A DNA stretch of 64,000 nucleotides, taken from assembly GCF_017591425.1 (NCBI RefSeq), contig NW_024466599.1:27070001-27134000 (forward strand), read 5' to 3'. Origin of the DNA: Ochotona curzoniae. Its lineage: Eukaryota > Chordata > Mammalia > Lagomorpha > Ochotonidae. Positions 10,626 through 22,962 of the stretch are shown piece after piece (position 1 is the stretch's first letter; every line of letters begins with the position of its first letter). A program made the position numbers and the translations under genes. The notes under the pieces were generated by a model, which ran no database searches, was not told the origin of the DNA, and saw only the letters and a list, made by a program, of their open reading frames with translations.

Positions 10626-12343
10626 TGTCAAGCTTCCAGGGGAGTCAGTATGTTACTCCATGACGCAGGGAACCACCACTCAGACCCATCTCCTTCAGGG
10701 CTCTGCTGGTGTGAGTCCTCTCTTGTCTAAAGTGCGTATTTAGCATTTGCTGGATTCCAGAGTCAGTAAGATCAAAGAGTCACCTGTGTAGATGGGCAGC
10801 CACATTCTGTCTCTGTAGAAAGAGAGAGGATCCATTTTGGTGGATGAAGATAGCCCTGACCACATAAGGATTTCTCACCCTTCACTGCCAACCAGACTCA
10901 AGTTCATTTATTTATCCAAGAATTATTAACTCGTAAGAGGTAGATTGAGACTCTAAAACTTTGGTCCTACAATTTTGTTACAGGACGAAGCATAAATGCA
11001 GTTCCTCTATAACCGTGCCCCAATTTCTCCTCATGCTGACATCTCATTCAACCATGGTACATTTATCTAAACTAAGAAACAACATGGGAACAACGATATT
11101 AAGTGCATTGCAGATTTTATTTGGATTTCACCAGTTTTTCCATCCCACATGGCATTGAACCTGAATACATTGCAATATAACCACACAAGAAATGCCACAG
11201 CATAGTTTATTATCAGCTGATAGCAAACAGAGCATCACCTGTAGGTAGGAGAGGCCAGACATGTATCTCAAAAACTGTGATGCTTGAATTTTGCCTGGAG
11301 GGATGTCAAGTTGCTTTCTGGGAATAAGGTTGGGGAAAGCACCGGCTTTCAGTAAGAAACATTTTGCTGCATGTGTGCTTACTGCCCAAGAAATTTGCCG
11401 TTCACATCACACAAAGGGTGTAGAGCTCTGACTGTAGGTTGTGAGGCCAAAGAGGACAGAACATTGAACATAAAAGGAAAGGTCCTTGCCCTTGAGTTGA
11501 CGCCTTGCCCTGTACACTGGAAACAATGCAAAACCTAAGGACCCAGCCTTATCTCTGAAGCAAGTTTCCAAGTAAAAAGAACAAAAATAGCAAACTAAAT
11601 ATTTAGTCTGGCTGCTTCTGAGGAGTCCCTGTTCTCTACCTGTCTAGGGCCCACTTTCACTGGGAGCCTGTAAGAGGCCAGTGAAGCAGGTGGTTTCTTA
11701 GTAGGGACAAATGTTGAATTGAGCTGAACATTGCCTCAGCATTCCTGGAGGACATTCATCTATGACCTCTACTTGCAAGGTCACAGGTCTTTAAACTGGA
11801 GTCAGTGCCCAAGGCAGGCACAAGACTGGCATGTCAGCATTCCAGCTATATTTAACTTGGAATAAATTCTAGATTTAGCTCTTCAGCTAAAATGGAATTT
11901 TTCCTTCCTTGCCATCCTCTTCCTGGTTCAAAACCAGGGAAGACAAAGGCTCAGGGCCCCCACCTCCTGAAACTTTGCACTCTATGTCCTTTGCTTCCTT
12001 CCTCCAAGTTCCAGCCTATTTATCTCTGGCTCATCCACCACTCTGCCCCCATGATGTGGTCACCATGATTTAGCACTTACAAAATCAAAGGGAGCCCATG
12101 AAATACTGAAGTGCAGCTTCCTGCCAGTTATACTGGCTATAGCTTTGAGCCGCAATTTCCAGTTTAGAAACAGGACAATCTTCCTGGAAGTCTCCCAAGT
12201 GAGAATCCAAGGTCGGCAGGTTGTTGCAGTTAAAAAATAAATAAATAATTAAAAAAGAACTCTGGACAGGGCTACCTACATAGTGGCCCAGAGCAAAGCC
12301 CCTGCTGCTCTAGAGCCTCTATCTAAAATCAGCAAATTAAGAG

Positions 12344-12900
12344 TTGAGAGCAGGAGGTCACAAAGAAAAGTCTACAGCTTCTAAGATTTCTGATTTAGGA
12401 ATGGAAAACCATAGGGGGCAAGAAGTTCAAAGAGAGGGCTGCTTGGAAGGAAAAGACCAGAACTTTAAGATTGTGTTCTGTCCTAGCTCTTTGGATATTT
12501 GGACATCTCTAAGTTGGATAGAGCAGCATGCTGGCCTGAGGCAAAGTGAGAGTGAATCCAGACCTTATCTCATCAGGAATGTCTGGAATGCCCTGAGGCA
12601 ATTAGCCCACTACCATGAGTACCCTACACGACTACAGATCACTTGCTACAGTCAATCCCCAGCAGAATCTGAGGACTGCTGCCTTCTCCCATCCCTGGTG
12701 GCTAAGATGTGTCAAAGCCCAGTGCCGTACACTCCCGACAGCCAATTCCCTCATACACTTACCCTCACCATAAGGATCCTGGGCCGTCTCCCACCAGTCC
12801 ATCAGATCTTCTCCCCCTAGTAAAACTCTGCCTGAATTAAAAGTCTTTCTTTCTCTCTCTCAATCACCCCTAACCTGACACTAACTAGGACCAGCAGCTC
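12344..12900 (+). other. Possible LTR-like remnant (unconfirmed)
   Basis: The 3' portion shows 'ctccccctagtaaaactctgcc', an AATTAAA polyadenylation-like signal at about 12834 and a C/T-rich run 'tctttctttctctctctc', an arrangement seen in retroviral R/U5 regions. I cannot place TG...CA ends or a target-site duplication, so this may be chance. An overlapping 158-codon frame shows no gag or other motif. Confidence 0.2.
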
Positions 12901-13683
12901 AGTCCTAATTTTCTCAGACGGAAAGCAACAGAATTTTAATTAGTGTGCAGGGTTCAACCCTGGCTATGTTATCATCGTGAATGGTGGAGCCACTGCTTTA
13001 GAGATGCTACTGAGTCCTCCTCAGTCCTCAACACATGGTACTAACAGCGCCTGCCTGGAGGGTCTCTGGCTAGATAAGGACTAGTGTGCAATCTCTGACA
13101 TTCTGTGATCCTGAGAAACAAATTGGCTTTCCTGGGCAGAGCCCCATTCAAGCACTCCCACTAAAATGATGGGGCATTTAAAGAAAGGTTATGGCACTTT
13201 AATTAATCCTCTGGCCTTCTGACAGAGAAGTTGGGAAATGTGAGCCATGTTGGTGGGGTTAATGAGTGAATCTTCAAGTAGAAACTGCTTTGGGAGCCTC
13301 ATGGCCACAGGCAGCAGAAAAGCTAAAAATGAGGCTGTTGTCTACTCTGATGACCTGGCTGCATTGCCCAAAGCATTGTGCAATTACCCAGCTGCCCTCT
13401 GGGGTGGGTGTAGGCCCTTGGGGCATCCACTCACAAGCTCAGTTTGACCTCCTTCACTAATTTAAATTAAACTAGAGATCAGCTGGGTTTGACAAGGATG
13501 GCAGCCAGCAGGAGCAGTAAGTGAACAGTCACAGTGGCAGATCAGTTGTTAGAGCCCAGCAAGTCATGTGGGGAGTACAGCAAACTCAAGGCCCAAGAAA
13601 GATGAAGCAACTGTTGATTGCAAGACCAAAGTCCAAAAGCAGGCACATAGATGTTCCTGAAGCAGCTGCCCAGGGCATACTTT

Positions 13684-13703
13684 TTTGGGGCGGGGGGGGG
13701 GGG
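13684..13703 (+). repeat. Short poly-G tract
   Basis: Run of G broken by one C at the distal side of a minus-strand SINE tail. It probably arose by slippage there. Also a sequencing-error hotspot. Confidence 0.8.
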
Positions 13704-13982
13704 TAGGATTTGCTTTTGAATTTTTATGTGAAAGAGTTACACAGAGAGAAAGAGAGAGATTTTGCCCACTGGTTCACTCCCCAAATGTCCATAGCAGTTA
13801 GAGCTGGATTGATCTGAAGCCAGAGCCTAGAGACTCTCCTGGGTCTCCCATGTGGGTTGTCCTCTGCTGCTTTTTCAGGTACATTAGCAAGGAGCTAGAT
13901 TGGAAATAGAGCAACTGGGAACCCTGTGAGGTGCCAGTCTAGCAGATAGAGGCTTAACTTGGTAAGCCACCAAGCTGGCCCC
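13704..13982 (-). mobile_element. CSINE, minus strand
   Basis: 'gaatttttatgtgaaagagttac', 'agagagaaagagagag', 'ctggttcactccccaaatg', 'gggtctcccatgtggg', head end 'gcttaacttggtaagccaccaagctggcccc'. The segment around the second third is shortened. Confidence 0.82.
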
Positions 13983-13987
13983 AATGA

Positions 13988-14285
13988 CATACTCTTGGGA
14001 GCATTTGGGAAGGGAACCAACAGATGGAAGATCGGTTTCTCTCTCTCCCTCTCTCTCTAGAGCTGGACCAGGACAAGGCGAGGAGGGCAGCTAGGTAACT
14101 GCATAAGGATAAGGAGCTTAAAACTCCGCCCAAATCTCCAAAACAGGTGGAAGGAGCCCAAGCACTTGGGCCATCACCCACTGCCTCCCAAGTGCATGAG
14201 CAGGAAGCTGGATCAAGAGAGGCAGTGGGACTTCATCCAGGTACTCTGATATGGGATGCAGTCAGCTGTGCCACAATGCTCACCC
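13988..14285. mobile_element. Inverted CSINE composite (plus piece, then minus piece)
   Basis: 13988-14065 is a plus-strand 3' body ('gcatttgggaagggaaccaacagatgg', CT-rich block). After about 60 bp of unclassified sequence, 14150-14285 is a minus-strand 5' part ('ggagcccaagcacttgggccatc', 'gatatgggatgcagtcagctgtgccac'). Two partial SINEs or a twin-priming/snapback rearrangement of one; see findings. Confidence 0.6.
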
Positions 14286-14289
14286 ACCC

Positions 14290-17191
14290 TTTTTCCCCTG
14301 TATCTTTGACATTTCCCTGATGCTTCTAATGATCAACAGAAGGTACAGAACACCAGGCTAAGCCATTCCTGGTCTAGATGAAGAGGTGGTGGTACAGACA
14401 GGGAGGAAATCCATGGTGAAAGGAGTAGAGGAGAACCATGATGTGGAAATCTGGCAAGTTTTGAGAAATTGCCTACACATGCCTTTCCAAGTCAAGGCCA
14501 TGCATCCACTTACTCTCAACTAATACTGCTGTGGTGTAAAGATGTAAAAATGAATTAGGACCTCGTCCCAGGTCTTGGAGTATGGGCAATAATGTGGCAG
14601 AATGTAGTCATGGCTGGTGTGCGTGTTCAATTACTGGAGCACATCAGGACACCCATTCTGTGGGTTAAGGACACAATCACTCCTTCCCAGTGAGGCAGGC
14701 TGGAAAGAGTCTGAAGCTAAAGTGTTCAATGAGGACTTGGAAGGAGGGCCTTGGCCAGGAGAAAGTCATGAACTTCCTGGGCTTTCTAAACTTTCCTGTG
14801 TTGAGAGGTGTGGGAAATAGGTGCACTCAGGGCCACTGTAATACACACCTCCAGAGACTGCTGCTACCCATGTAGTATTTTCTGGAAACTACCCACCAGC
14901 ATCATGCTTTAGACAGTGTTTCCAGTGGTAATGAGAGAAGCTGGCCAGACAGTGCCAGGAAGTACCTCTCTCATTTGACACAAAAGTCCCTGTAAGGTAA
15001 CCTCAAACAGAATTCTGCCTGGGGTCACTGAAAATAATCAAGTGTGGAGGTCAAGTAGGAGGTTATCTGTTTTCCAGAGCTTTGGTTCAAGTAGGTTCAA
15101 GAGTGGATATGTATCCCCTCTTAGGGTTGGCACAGTGCTAACGAAGTCTCAACACCCTCTAAGACCAGAGGAGATATGTCAGTCTTAGAACTACAGGGGT
15201 AGACTGAGCAGCCCCAGACTGATACAAACTCAACCTCACCTGAAGATGCACTGAAAGAAACTAGGTAAGAGGGAACTTGGACAAGGTGTTGAGTTCCTGC
15301 CACCATCTCACTGAGGACGTGGAGTTTAACTATTCATGCGACCTCATTTGTACTGGTGAGGCTGGGGGAGACATGTGGAGGTGAGCTGAGGACAGTCAAA
15401 GGATGGTTTACAGATTGCATGAGATAATAGAAGGCTGCCCATGGCAACAGGAACCCAGGAGAGCCAGGGAGAGCATCTCAGTGACACACCCTGAGCTGGG
15501 TGTTAAAACACTTTGGTGAATGGATCACAACCAAGCAGACAAAGAGAAGCAATTTGGGTCTGGGGGGCAGCACCCATGCAGGTCTACACAGCAAGAGTCT
15601 CCTGTGATCTGAGAATGGGACCTAGGAGCTAAGGCAGGAAGCATGGTGTGACATGAGCAAAAGCTGCACATATCACTTAGAAAGGTTGAACTTGCCTTGT
15701 CGCTGAGGAGGAGCTCAGAGAATTCCCACCAGGACAGTACCATGGTCTTCTGGACAACATCTATGTGCTGCCAGGTAGGGTCAGACCTTGAGGAAAGAAA
15801 GACCCATTTCTTACTAGCTGTGCCATGCCCTGTTCCGGTCTTGATGGCATTCTTTATAGCTTACTCACGTAGAAATAATTTCATGTCACCTTTTTCACGT
15901 AGAAGAAACATCTTACCTTCCAAACAGGGTCTAATTTTCTGTTTCAACTTATAAAGCAGCCTTGTGTACAATCAAAGAAAACCAAAAGAGCTAAGCATCA
16001 GACCTGAGGGGTCTGCCTACCCAGTGGGGAAAAAGGGTTCTCTGAGGAAGGGTTTCTCCCTCAGCTGCCCACCAGCTCACTCTGGCCTTGCTCTGACAGT
16101 CCAGCCCACTTCCCCCAACTCCAGTGTGATCTTCATTACAGTTTAGGTCAACCTGCTCTTTTCTTCTCCATTCACTAAGCTACAAGGAAGTTGTTCAGTG
16201 CTCCTAGGCTTGTAGATTCAGGAACCATCCCTATCCTCACACACATCAGGAAAATCCTCTTGGGCCGGGAAAAGTAACAGACCTGAAGGCATTGGCCTGA
16301 GCTAGTGAGTGTCAGAGCGAATCACTGTTTATTCAACTGGTTTGATTAGCGGGTGGCAGACAGAAATTAGAACAAAAACCATGCTTTTGGGCAACAACGT
16401 CTATGTCATGATACGCCTCCACAGAGAGCCCTGATCATGTTTGTTGTCTTCACCCATACCAGCCGAATGTGTGGGTAAATAAAGATGTCGCATGTCGTTC
16501 CCTATCTGTTGCTTTACCACACATTACATAACCTGGAACACCAGTGGGCTGTGTTCTGCTTCATGATTGTGCGGCTTCCATGGCCAAAGAAGGGGGTGGC
16601 ACTGAGGACCCAGGGAAAAATCAGGTTCACCGCCAAGGCCACGCATGCCCTGCCACCTCCCAAAGGATCAGCTTCTGGATGCAACTTCCAGATCCACCTT
16701 CCAGAATGACAAGTCAGTTGTTACACCTAGAAAAGATAATTGCAAGGTCTTCCTGGAGTCTCACTCCTTCAACTATCCAACTACAGCACAGAGAACCCGA
16801 AGCAGCCAACCATTTTTACCAGTCAGGCTACATGGTCTAATGAGACACCTAAGATAAACACAGCATTTGAAAAACAGCTCCACACAGACCTGGCACAAAC
16901 ATCCCTGCTGCTGAGAGCTCCCTGCTCACAGTGGGAGCCTGTTTGTAGTTAGCCACACCGAAATGGGCTTAGCACTACCTCAGTGGGAAGCACTTTTATT
17001 TCCCCCAAATCTTACTGCTTTTTTTTGAAGCTGGGAGCCAATTACATCTCAAGGGATTGGCCATGGAATTCAGAAATCAGAACAAAACACAAAAAACCAC
17101 CTATATCAAAGAAAATATTGCATCAGATGTACATTAGAAGACATTTTAGGATTCAAAGGAAAATCAAATAATCCAGTTTCTTTTTTCTTTG

Positions 17192-17192
<1 letters not shown>
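14290..17192. other. SINE-free unique interval
   Basis: About 2.9 kb of moderate GC with no recognised repeat. 16480-16840 carries four overlapping open frames of 60-98 codons, which argues against any one being coding. 'gctgccaggtaggg' near 15768-15781 and similar motifs are isolated donor-like matches. No gene supported. Confidence 0.4.

Positions 17193-17232
<40 letters not shown>
17193..17232. repeat. (TG)n microsatellite at a SINE tail
   Basis: About 20 TG units at the tail side of the minus-strand SINE that starts at 17233. Confidence 0.95.
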
Positions 17233-17236
<4 letters not shown>

Positions 17237-17537
17237 GCAAAGTAACAGAAAAGAGAAAAAGAGACAGAAAGTGGGATATATCCCACCTACTGGTTCACTC
17301 CCCAAATTGCTACAACAGCCAGACTTGGGTCAGACCAGAACCAAGAACCAAGTACTCCATCTTGCCTCCTACCGGGGAACAAGAATCCATGTACTTGAGC
17401 CATCTTTCATTGCCTCCCAAACGTGTTATTAGGAAGCTGGACTGGGCACACAGATAAATGAAACTTGAACCCAGTACTCCAATATGGGATGTGGGTATCT
17501 AAAACAACACGTTATTACATTATGCCACAATGCCTTT
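17233..17537 (-). mobile_element. CSINE, minus strand
   Basis: 'gaaaggcaaagtaacagaaaag', 'ggttcactccccaaattgctacaac', 'gccatctttcattgcctccc', 'agtactccaatatgggatgtggg', head end 'acattatgccacaatgcc'. Its second section is the older-subfamily form with 'attaggaagctggac'. Confidence 0.83.
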
Positions 17538-17852
17538 AAGAATCATCAATTTCTTTAATTGGAAAGACAGATTTACAGAAAGAAGGAAAGACTGCAAGAC
17601 TTCCCACCCACTGGTTCATTCTCCAAATGACTACAATGGTTGGAACTGAGCTGATCTGAAGCCAGGAACCAGTAGCTTCTTCCCAGGTCTCCCATATGCA
17701 TACAAGGTGCCAAGGCATCTTTCACTGCTCTCCCAAGCCGTAAGCGGCAAGCTGAATCAGAAGCGGAGCATTTGGGACATAAACTGGCACCTCCATGGGA
17801 CACTGGTGCTTCCAGGTAGATAGTTAGCCAGTTGAACTATAGTGCCATTCCC
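17538..17852 (-). mobile_element. CSINE, minus strand, tandem with previous copy
   Basis: Directly abuts the preceding SINE in the same orientation. Landmarks are 'tttctttaattggaaagacagatttacag', 'ggttcattctccaaatgactacaatgg', 'ggtctcccatatgcatacaagg' and 'tagttagccagttgaactatagtgcc'. Insertion into or next to the head of an existing SINE is the likely origin. Confidence 0.83.
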
Positions 17853-18889
17853 TAGGATTCTATGAAAGGCTGAGCTGCAGCGGGCCCCCACAAACATTTG
17901 ACACCAGGGGAAGCATCTCCCCCAATCTCTGCCTCTCCCCAGAGCTGGCCAAGTTCATATTCTTCTCTAAAGCCCAAGCTTGTCCCACATGGTAGGAAAC
18001 TCAACCACAGTAGCTCCTGACAATTTATTCCTTTTTTCCAGTCTGCCATCCCAAATCTTCAGTAGGAGCCCACCAGTAACACAGCTTGTTCCCACTATGT
18101 GGAGGTATGACTACAGCACCACCCAACAGATCCCCCAAAAGGGGAATGGTCCAAGTGATCAAAGAGTCCAGAGTTATCACTTCACTTTTTCTTGTGCACC
18201 CCCTACTCCAGCCCCATCTACCAAAACTAGATAATTTCACTGTTCTGTCCCAGCTGTGTCAAGAGGTGGAGGCCACAGCTTTGAATAAGCCACTTTTAGA
18301 ATCCCCAACGACTGTTGGCTTGGAACACAGAGGATCATTTGTCTGTTACTACATAGTGAAAACAAAGCTTTGAGCTCCCCAATCTGTAAAGCTCCAATGT
18401 CTTAGGGGAGAAAAAAAAAAAAAAACAACTTTGGTCTCTATGAGGTCAATCCTCCACATACAGGGTATCTAACAGTTTCTACAGTGAAATTCAAGACTGA
18501 GCGCAAATCCCTGCTCCCACAATAAGAGCTGTAGCATATATAGGTGCAGTTTTGTTGTCTATAAATACTGAGGGGCACTCCCCACCTCCTGGGGTTGCTG
18601 TGATGACAACTTAAGGTCACCCATAAGGAACACAGGGAGCTGTCATGACCCTGGATAGACTTGGTCATCAGTGAGGTCCTCTGGCCCTTTCTGACATCCT
18701 GCTATTCCCCCTCCCTGTGTGAACCAGGGTATCCAGTTCTCTGCTGGCAAGCTGCCCCCTGTCTACATATTCTTTTCATGTGATTTCCTAAGGGATCTTT
18801 GTGAACCACCTCTAGCCCAGTTCATCAAAACAGTCAAGATAACGATGAATTTTCTAGCACAGGCCCGAAGGTTACTCTCACTTGGACCT
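17853..18889. other. Unique sequence
   Basis: Contains a pure A run at about 18410-18424 with no SINE attached, and pyrimidine-rich sequence near 18690-18715. Overlapping frames on both strands (60-95 codons) show no recognisable product. Confidence 0.35.
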
Positions 18890-19300
18890 TACCTGCTCCT
18901 CTGGCCTTGTACTCTGTCCTCAAAAATCCCACCACGTTAGAGCCCTCACTATTTCCCAGATGTGTCCTGGTCTTTGTTGCAGTGCATGCGTATACATGCT
19001 GTCCCTTCTTTCTGAAAAGCCCTTCCCCTAGCTTCAACATGCCGAGCTGGTTTTCAATATTTGTAAGATTGGAAGGTTCCTGGAACTTTTGTTCACCCCA
19101 GTCCCTGTTCTAAGTTAGAGATGATTCTCCTGGTACGGTTCATGCCCCTGGATGCCTCTATCAAAGTCCTTATCACACTGTGTTTATTTGTTTGTCTTTG
19201 CTATTCCAATCTCAGGTTCTGAAGGTCAAGGCTGTATTGCTAGCATCAAAACAGAGCCTGGCACAAGTAGAAGTTCAACAGAGCTGATTGCCTGAAACAT
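18890..19300 (+). mobile_element. L2 LINE 3' end
   Basis: Ordered L2 landmarks: 'acatgctgtcccttctttctgaaaagcccttcccc', 'ccttatcacactgtgtttatttgtttg', 'ttctgaaggtcaaggctgta', 'agagcctggcacaagtagaagttcaac'. These are the end of the L2 reading frame and its short 3'UTR ('cctggcacatagtaggtgctcaa'). Ancient and inactive. Confidence 0.65.
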
Positions 19301-20259
19301 TGGTGACATACTTACGAAACCATGTGTCCTGGTAGGAGCGAAGATGAAAGTACAGTCCTTTCTCCTGGTGGCCAAGTAAGCCAATTGGGAACACAACCCA
19401 TGACCTTGGATACAACAATCCAACTGGTACCTCTAGCTGCTCCACAGGACTTTGAATCCAATACTGTGCATTAAATATTTTTATATTGAAAAGCTCTCCC
19501 TCTTATAATCTGGTCAAAATGCTTAACTTTGCCTACTGAGGTTACACAAATGCCTATAAAATAAAAGGCAGCACCAAAATTCTTTCAGTGTGGCATTAGC
19601 AAGGTTACTGCCAGAAAGATGGCAAATATTTCCATCTCCAAACCAAACCTAGTCTTTGTCATTGAATTCAAATCAGCAACTGTTATGAGACAGTTCTGGT
19701 CATTGCTAGTGCTTTGCTGGTGTTTGGCTATTTGTCTCTCGGTTGGAAACCTGGGCCTTTTACTCACCTCATGACTTTGTGCAGTATTAACTAGAGCCCA
19801 ACTGTGGCTCAGTCATGTCCTCAGAGACCACGCTGGGGGACCAGGTCACAAACAAGTGTCCTCTAATGAGCATTTCTTGGCATAGTGTGCAGAAAACACA
19901 AGACAAAACAAAAAGGTAATTTCTAACCTGTCCTTACACACTTTTCTGTTTCCACAGATCAACCTCTAGTGAGATGAGTAACAAAAAACCAAAAAGCCAA
20001 GGTATGATAATAAGGTCATATTGTTCCTGTATAAGGATTGTATGCCAGAGTTTTTAAGGATATGAATACTAAGCATGCTAGGCCTCTTCCTATTTAACAA
20101 CAAATTGTGTTATTCATTGTACTGATTATCTGGGATGTCTACTTAGCTAATACACAACTCTAACAAGCCTAATTCTGAGGTCAGGTGACATTGAGCAAGA
20201 ATGCCAAGGTGTGCAATAATGCAATATATAAAATAATCCATAAAGAAATTTGAGCGACA
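19301..20259. other. Unique sequence
   Basis: AT-rich in 19440-19570 and 19980-20160. I recognise no repeat, exon or tandem structure here. Confidence 0.35.
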
Positions 20260-20800
20260 AGACTATAAATAAGTGTGAGAAGTTGCAGTAGCCTAGCCGA
20301 GAAAGGAGGAAAACTAGTCTCATTAGGGTTTTCACACTTCTGCACTTTGTCCTGTGGTGGATTTGTGGTTGCACTCTCCTCCAGCTCACCCCTGGGGAAC
20401 CAGCTTAAGGAGCCCAGAATGTCCTCGTGAGGCCGAGTGAAAGCCTTTGTTCATGGCACAAACATTTTGGCAGCACTCATTGAATACCTGACCCAGCAGC
20501 AATGGGAGGTAGAGGTGTAAACCAATAATGTGATGAGGGCAGTGTTCCAAGTGTGCCCAGAATACCAGAAGCGCTCAGAGGAAGGAGTGGCTAATTGTTC
20601 CAAGGATGGCCTTGAGGACACAGCTTTTAAGCCAAGGCCTGAGAAGCTGCTCTGGCTGAGGGGTGAGGAAAGGGCATTTCAAGTGACACAGCCAAGGCGG
20701 AGCTTGGTGAGTCCCTCCCTGCTTACCAGGAAGCCAGAGTGGGCCCTTCCAGTGTGTGCGCCTGACAAACTGGCCATGAACCTTAACGCTAAACAAAACA
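20260..20800. mobile_element. Old interspersed repeat, family unresolved
   Basis: 'gttgcagtagcctagccgagaaagg' and 'attgaatacctgacccagcagc', followed by 'tggccttgaggacacagctttt...ggcattt', resemble parts of a long old mammalian repeat also suspected at 45221-45890 ('attgcagtagtccaggcgagag', 'gagctgggccttgaa'). I cannot name the family reliably. Confidence 0.35.
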
Positions 20801-21204
20801 GCAATGGGGAGAGGCAGAGAGGAGTGCCAGCCCAGCCCTTCAGAGAATTGGGAAGTCCAAGTCAGATAGCAACAAAAGAAGCTGGCAGTCTAGCCTTCAA
20901 GAGGAGGGCGGGCGGAGATGGAGGCTCCCTGTGAGCCTGTTGTATTGGTGGTTACCTCTTGGTGGGTGGGGCTGGTACAAAAGTACAGGATAGAACAGGT
21001 GAATTCCCAAGACCCAGAGGTGGGTGTTTGGGGAATAGCAAGTATTCAGCAGACCAGGAACAAGTGTTCTTGGGAAAATGGCAAGCCCAAATTGTGGGGC
21101 AGAAGCCAATCATGGACAGTCCTGTTAGCCAGGGGATTGGAGCTTCAGCTTCATAGTCACTCTGGTAGCACTTGAGCAAGCAGAGTGGTGTTTCTGGAGG
21201 GCAA
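20801..21204. other. Unique sequence
   Basis: Mixed composition with GGTGGGTGGGGC-like motifs near 20960. Five overlapping short frames on both strands, none recognisable. Confidence 0.3.
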
Positions 21205-21410
21205 TAAGCACCTCACCTGTATCAGAACAGCCTGGATGCTTATTTTTTTCAATGGGTGTTTATTATTTTCAATCAGTGAGCATCATTTGAGCTTCATTAT
21301 AGGCTGCTGAGTTCAGATTCACTAAGGACATCTAAGAATCTGCATTTTAACTAACCTCTCTGGTAATTTGGGAGCACAGTTCAATCTGCAAATAGTGGAT
21401 TTGAGGGATG
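21205..21410 (+). mobile_element. MER5A-like fragment
   Basis: 'acctgtatcagaacagcctgg' near the left and 'cagattcactaaggacatctaagaatctgcattttaacta' near the right follow the MER5A plan ('catcagaatcacctgg' ... 'ctgattcag...gaatctgcattttaac'). A 50-bp T-rich insertion separates the two parts. Confidence 0.5.
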
Positions 21411-21480
21411 GAAGTGAAAGAAACAGGAGACAATAAGCAGGGAAAAACAGGATCTTAATGAAAAGGAGACAGGATGTATA

Positions 21481-21802
21481 CGCACTGTGCTGCAGTGGGT
21501 TAACCTGTCACTTGCCATGCTCACATCCCATACCAGAGTGCCTGGAATCAAATCCATTTCTGATCCAGCTTTCTGCTAATACACCTAGGAGGCAGTAGAT
21601 GATGGCACAAGTGCTTAGGCCCTTGCCACCCACATGGAACACTCAGTGGAGTTCCCAGTTCCGGGATTCAGCCTGGATAAGCACTGGCTGTTACAGCCAT
21701 TTGAAGAATGAAGTCGTGGGTGGAAAAAAAATCTAGCTCCCTCCCCTTACCCAGCCCTCAAATTCAGCCCCCAATTCTCCTGCTACTCTTCCTTTCAAAT
21801 CA
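21481..21802 (+). mobile_element. CSINE, plus strand
   Basis: Head 'cgcactgtgctgcagtgggttaacctgtc', 'catgctcacatcccataccagagtgcc', body 'gatccagctttctgctaat', 'cacaagtgcttaggcccttgcc', 'cagccatttgaagaatgaa', weakened CT block and 'cctttcaaatcaacat'. An old subfamily. Confidence 0.82.
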
Positions 21803-21804
21803 AC

Positions 21805-22114
21805 ATTTTAAGATTTACTTTATGTGTTTGAAAGGCCAAGTTACAGAGAGAGAGAGACTTTCCATCTCTTGCTGGTTCACTCTGTAAGTGGCCACAATGG
21901 CCAGGGTTGGACCAGATTTAAACCAGGTTCCAGAAGTTTCAAACAGGTCTCCCGTATAGATGGCTCAGCCACTTAGACCATCCTCGGCTGCGTTTTCAAG
22001 TGGTTTAGCAGGAGCCTGGATTGGAAGTAGAACAGCCCTGAGACTTGAATCAATACCCATACGAAATATCATTTCAGGCAGCAGCTTTATCTGTTATAAC
22101 ACTAAATCAGCCCT
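21805..22114 (-). mobile_element. CSINE, minus strand, tail-to-tail with previous
   Basis: 'ttttaagatttactttatgtgtttgaaaggcc', 'agagagagagactttccatc', 'gctggttcactctgtaagtggcc', 'ggtctcccgtatag', head end 'ataacactaaatcagcc'. Together with 21481-21802 it makes an inverted pair about 630 bp long with almost no spacer. Confidence 0.85.
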
Positions 22115-22904
22115 CAAAAAAGCTTTTTTTTTTTTTAAGAAAAAAAAAGCAGCTCCATCATACAAAGCAGGAACATGATAAATATTTACTTAATAAATGG
22201 AATAATCAAATTTCAGAAGTTGATACAAATGAGAGACACATCAACTCAAAAGTATTAGTAGACCCATGTGAAGTTGCTATTGTTACCAGTCAAAACTGAA
22301 TGAATACTGGCAATTTGTGCATTTGGTTTACTAATGAAATTAAAGCTCTACCCTTACCTTTCAGGTTCTGTCAGTGCAGTATTATTAAACCTTGAGTCAC
22401 TCACTCTTTACTGCTAAGCTCCTGAGGGTGGCTAGAAGGACATTAGCTCCTCATCCTTACCTGTATGACAGTCCCTACAGGGAGTGAAGGGTTTTGGGGG
22501 GGGCTGTTTAAAGGACAAGATATGAACCCCCAGAGGCAAGAACACTCCGTATTGAACAGCTTCTGCACAGGGTTGCATGCAAGGACAGATCCCATGCTAA
22601 AAGAGATGGTCCAGAAGCTTAGGGAGAAAGGCAGAGAACCTCAGGGAAGCGGGGATCACTGCCTTGGTGCTGTCACACAGCTGTAGGGAGTGCCTTTCAG
22701 TCTTGAGATAAGCCCCCAAACTGCCTCCACATCCCTTCATCCTTAAGTGTTTCCATTCTGAAGTCCTGAAGCCCAGGGATCCTTCTCCATGTTGTGCGCA
22801 GCTGGTGATGGCAGGCCGGCACTGCGGGGAGACGGACGAAGCCATCCCCAGCCCAGTGAGCACAGAAGTGCACTTCAGAGCGGGATCTCACCTCTTCCAG
22901 GCTA
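22115..22904. other. Unique sequence with T-then-A run
   Basis: A T run (about 22124-22137) followed by an A run (22139-22149) can form a short hairpin. The rest is AT-rich to 22330, then mixed. Nothing else recognised. Confidence 0.35.
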
Positions 22905-22962
22905 GAGAACAGCTGTATCTCTGACTTTCAAATAACTAAGTTCTTTTTTTTTTTTTTAAGTA
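22905..22962 (+). mobile_element. Short CSINE 3' fragment (tentative)
   Basis: 'acagctgtatctctgactttcaaataac' resembles the CSINE 3' end before the A tail and is followed by a T run rather than an A tail. Too short to be certain. Confidence 0.35.

Larger units (their letters stand above)
9908..13683. other. SINE-free unique interval
   Basis: About 3.8 kb without a clear CSINE. It is AT-rich at 9900-10200, has a MER5A-like fragment at 10528-10625, and a possible LTR-type 3' end near 12800-12900. 'aaaaaataaataaataa' at 12229-12247 is a short A-rich simple tract. The 158-codon frame at 12344-12820 has no recognisable domain. Confidence 0.4.

Noticed and set aside
12344..12900. 158-codon frame and LTR-like 3' end as a retroviral remnant
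   Set aside because: No gag, pro, pol or env motif and no TG...CA ends or duplication. Only a weak polyadenylation-like arrangement, so kept only as a low-confidence note.
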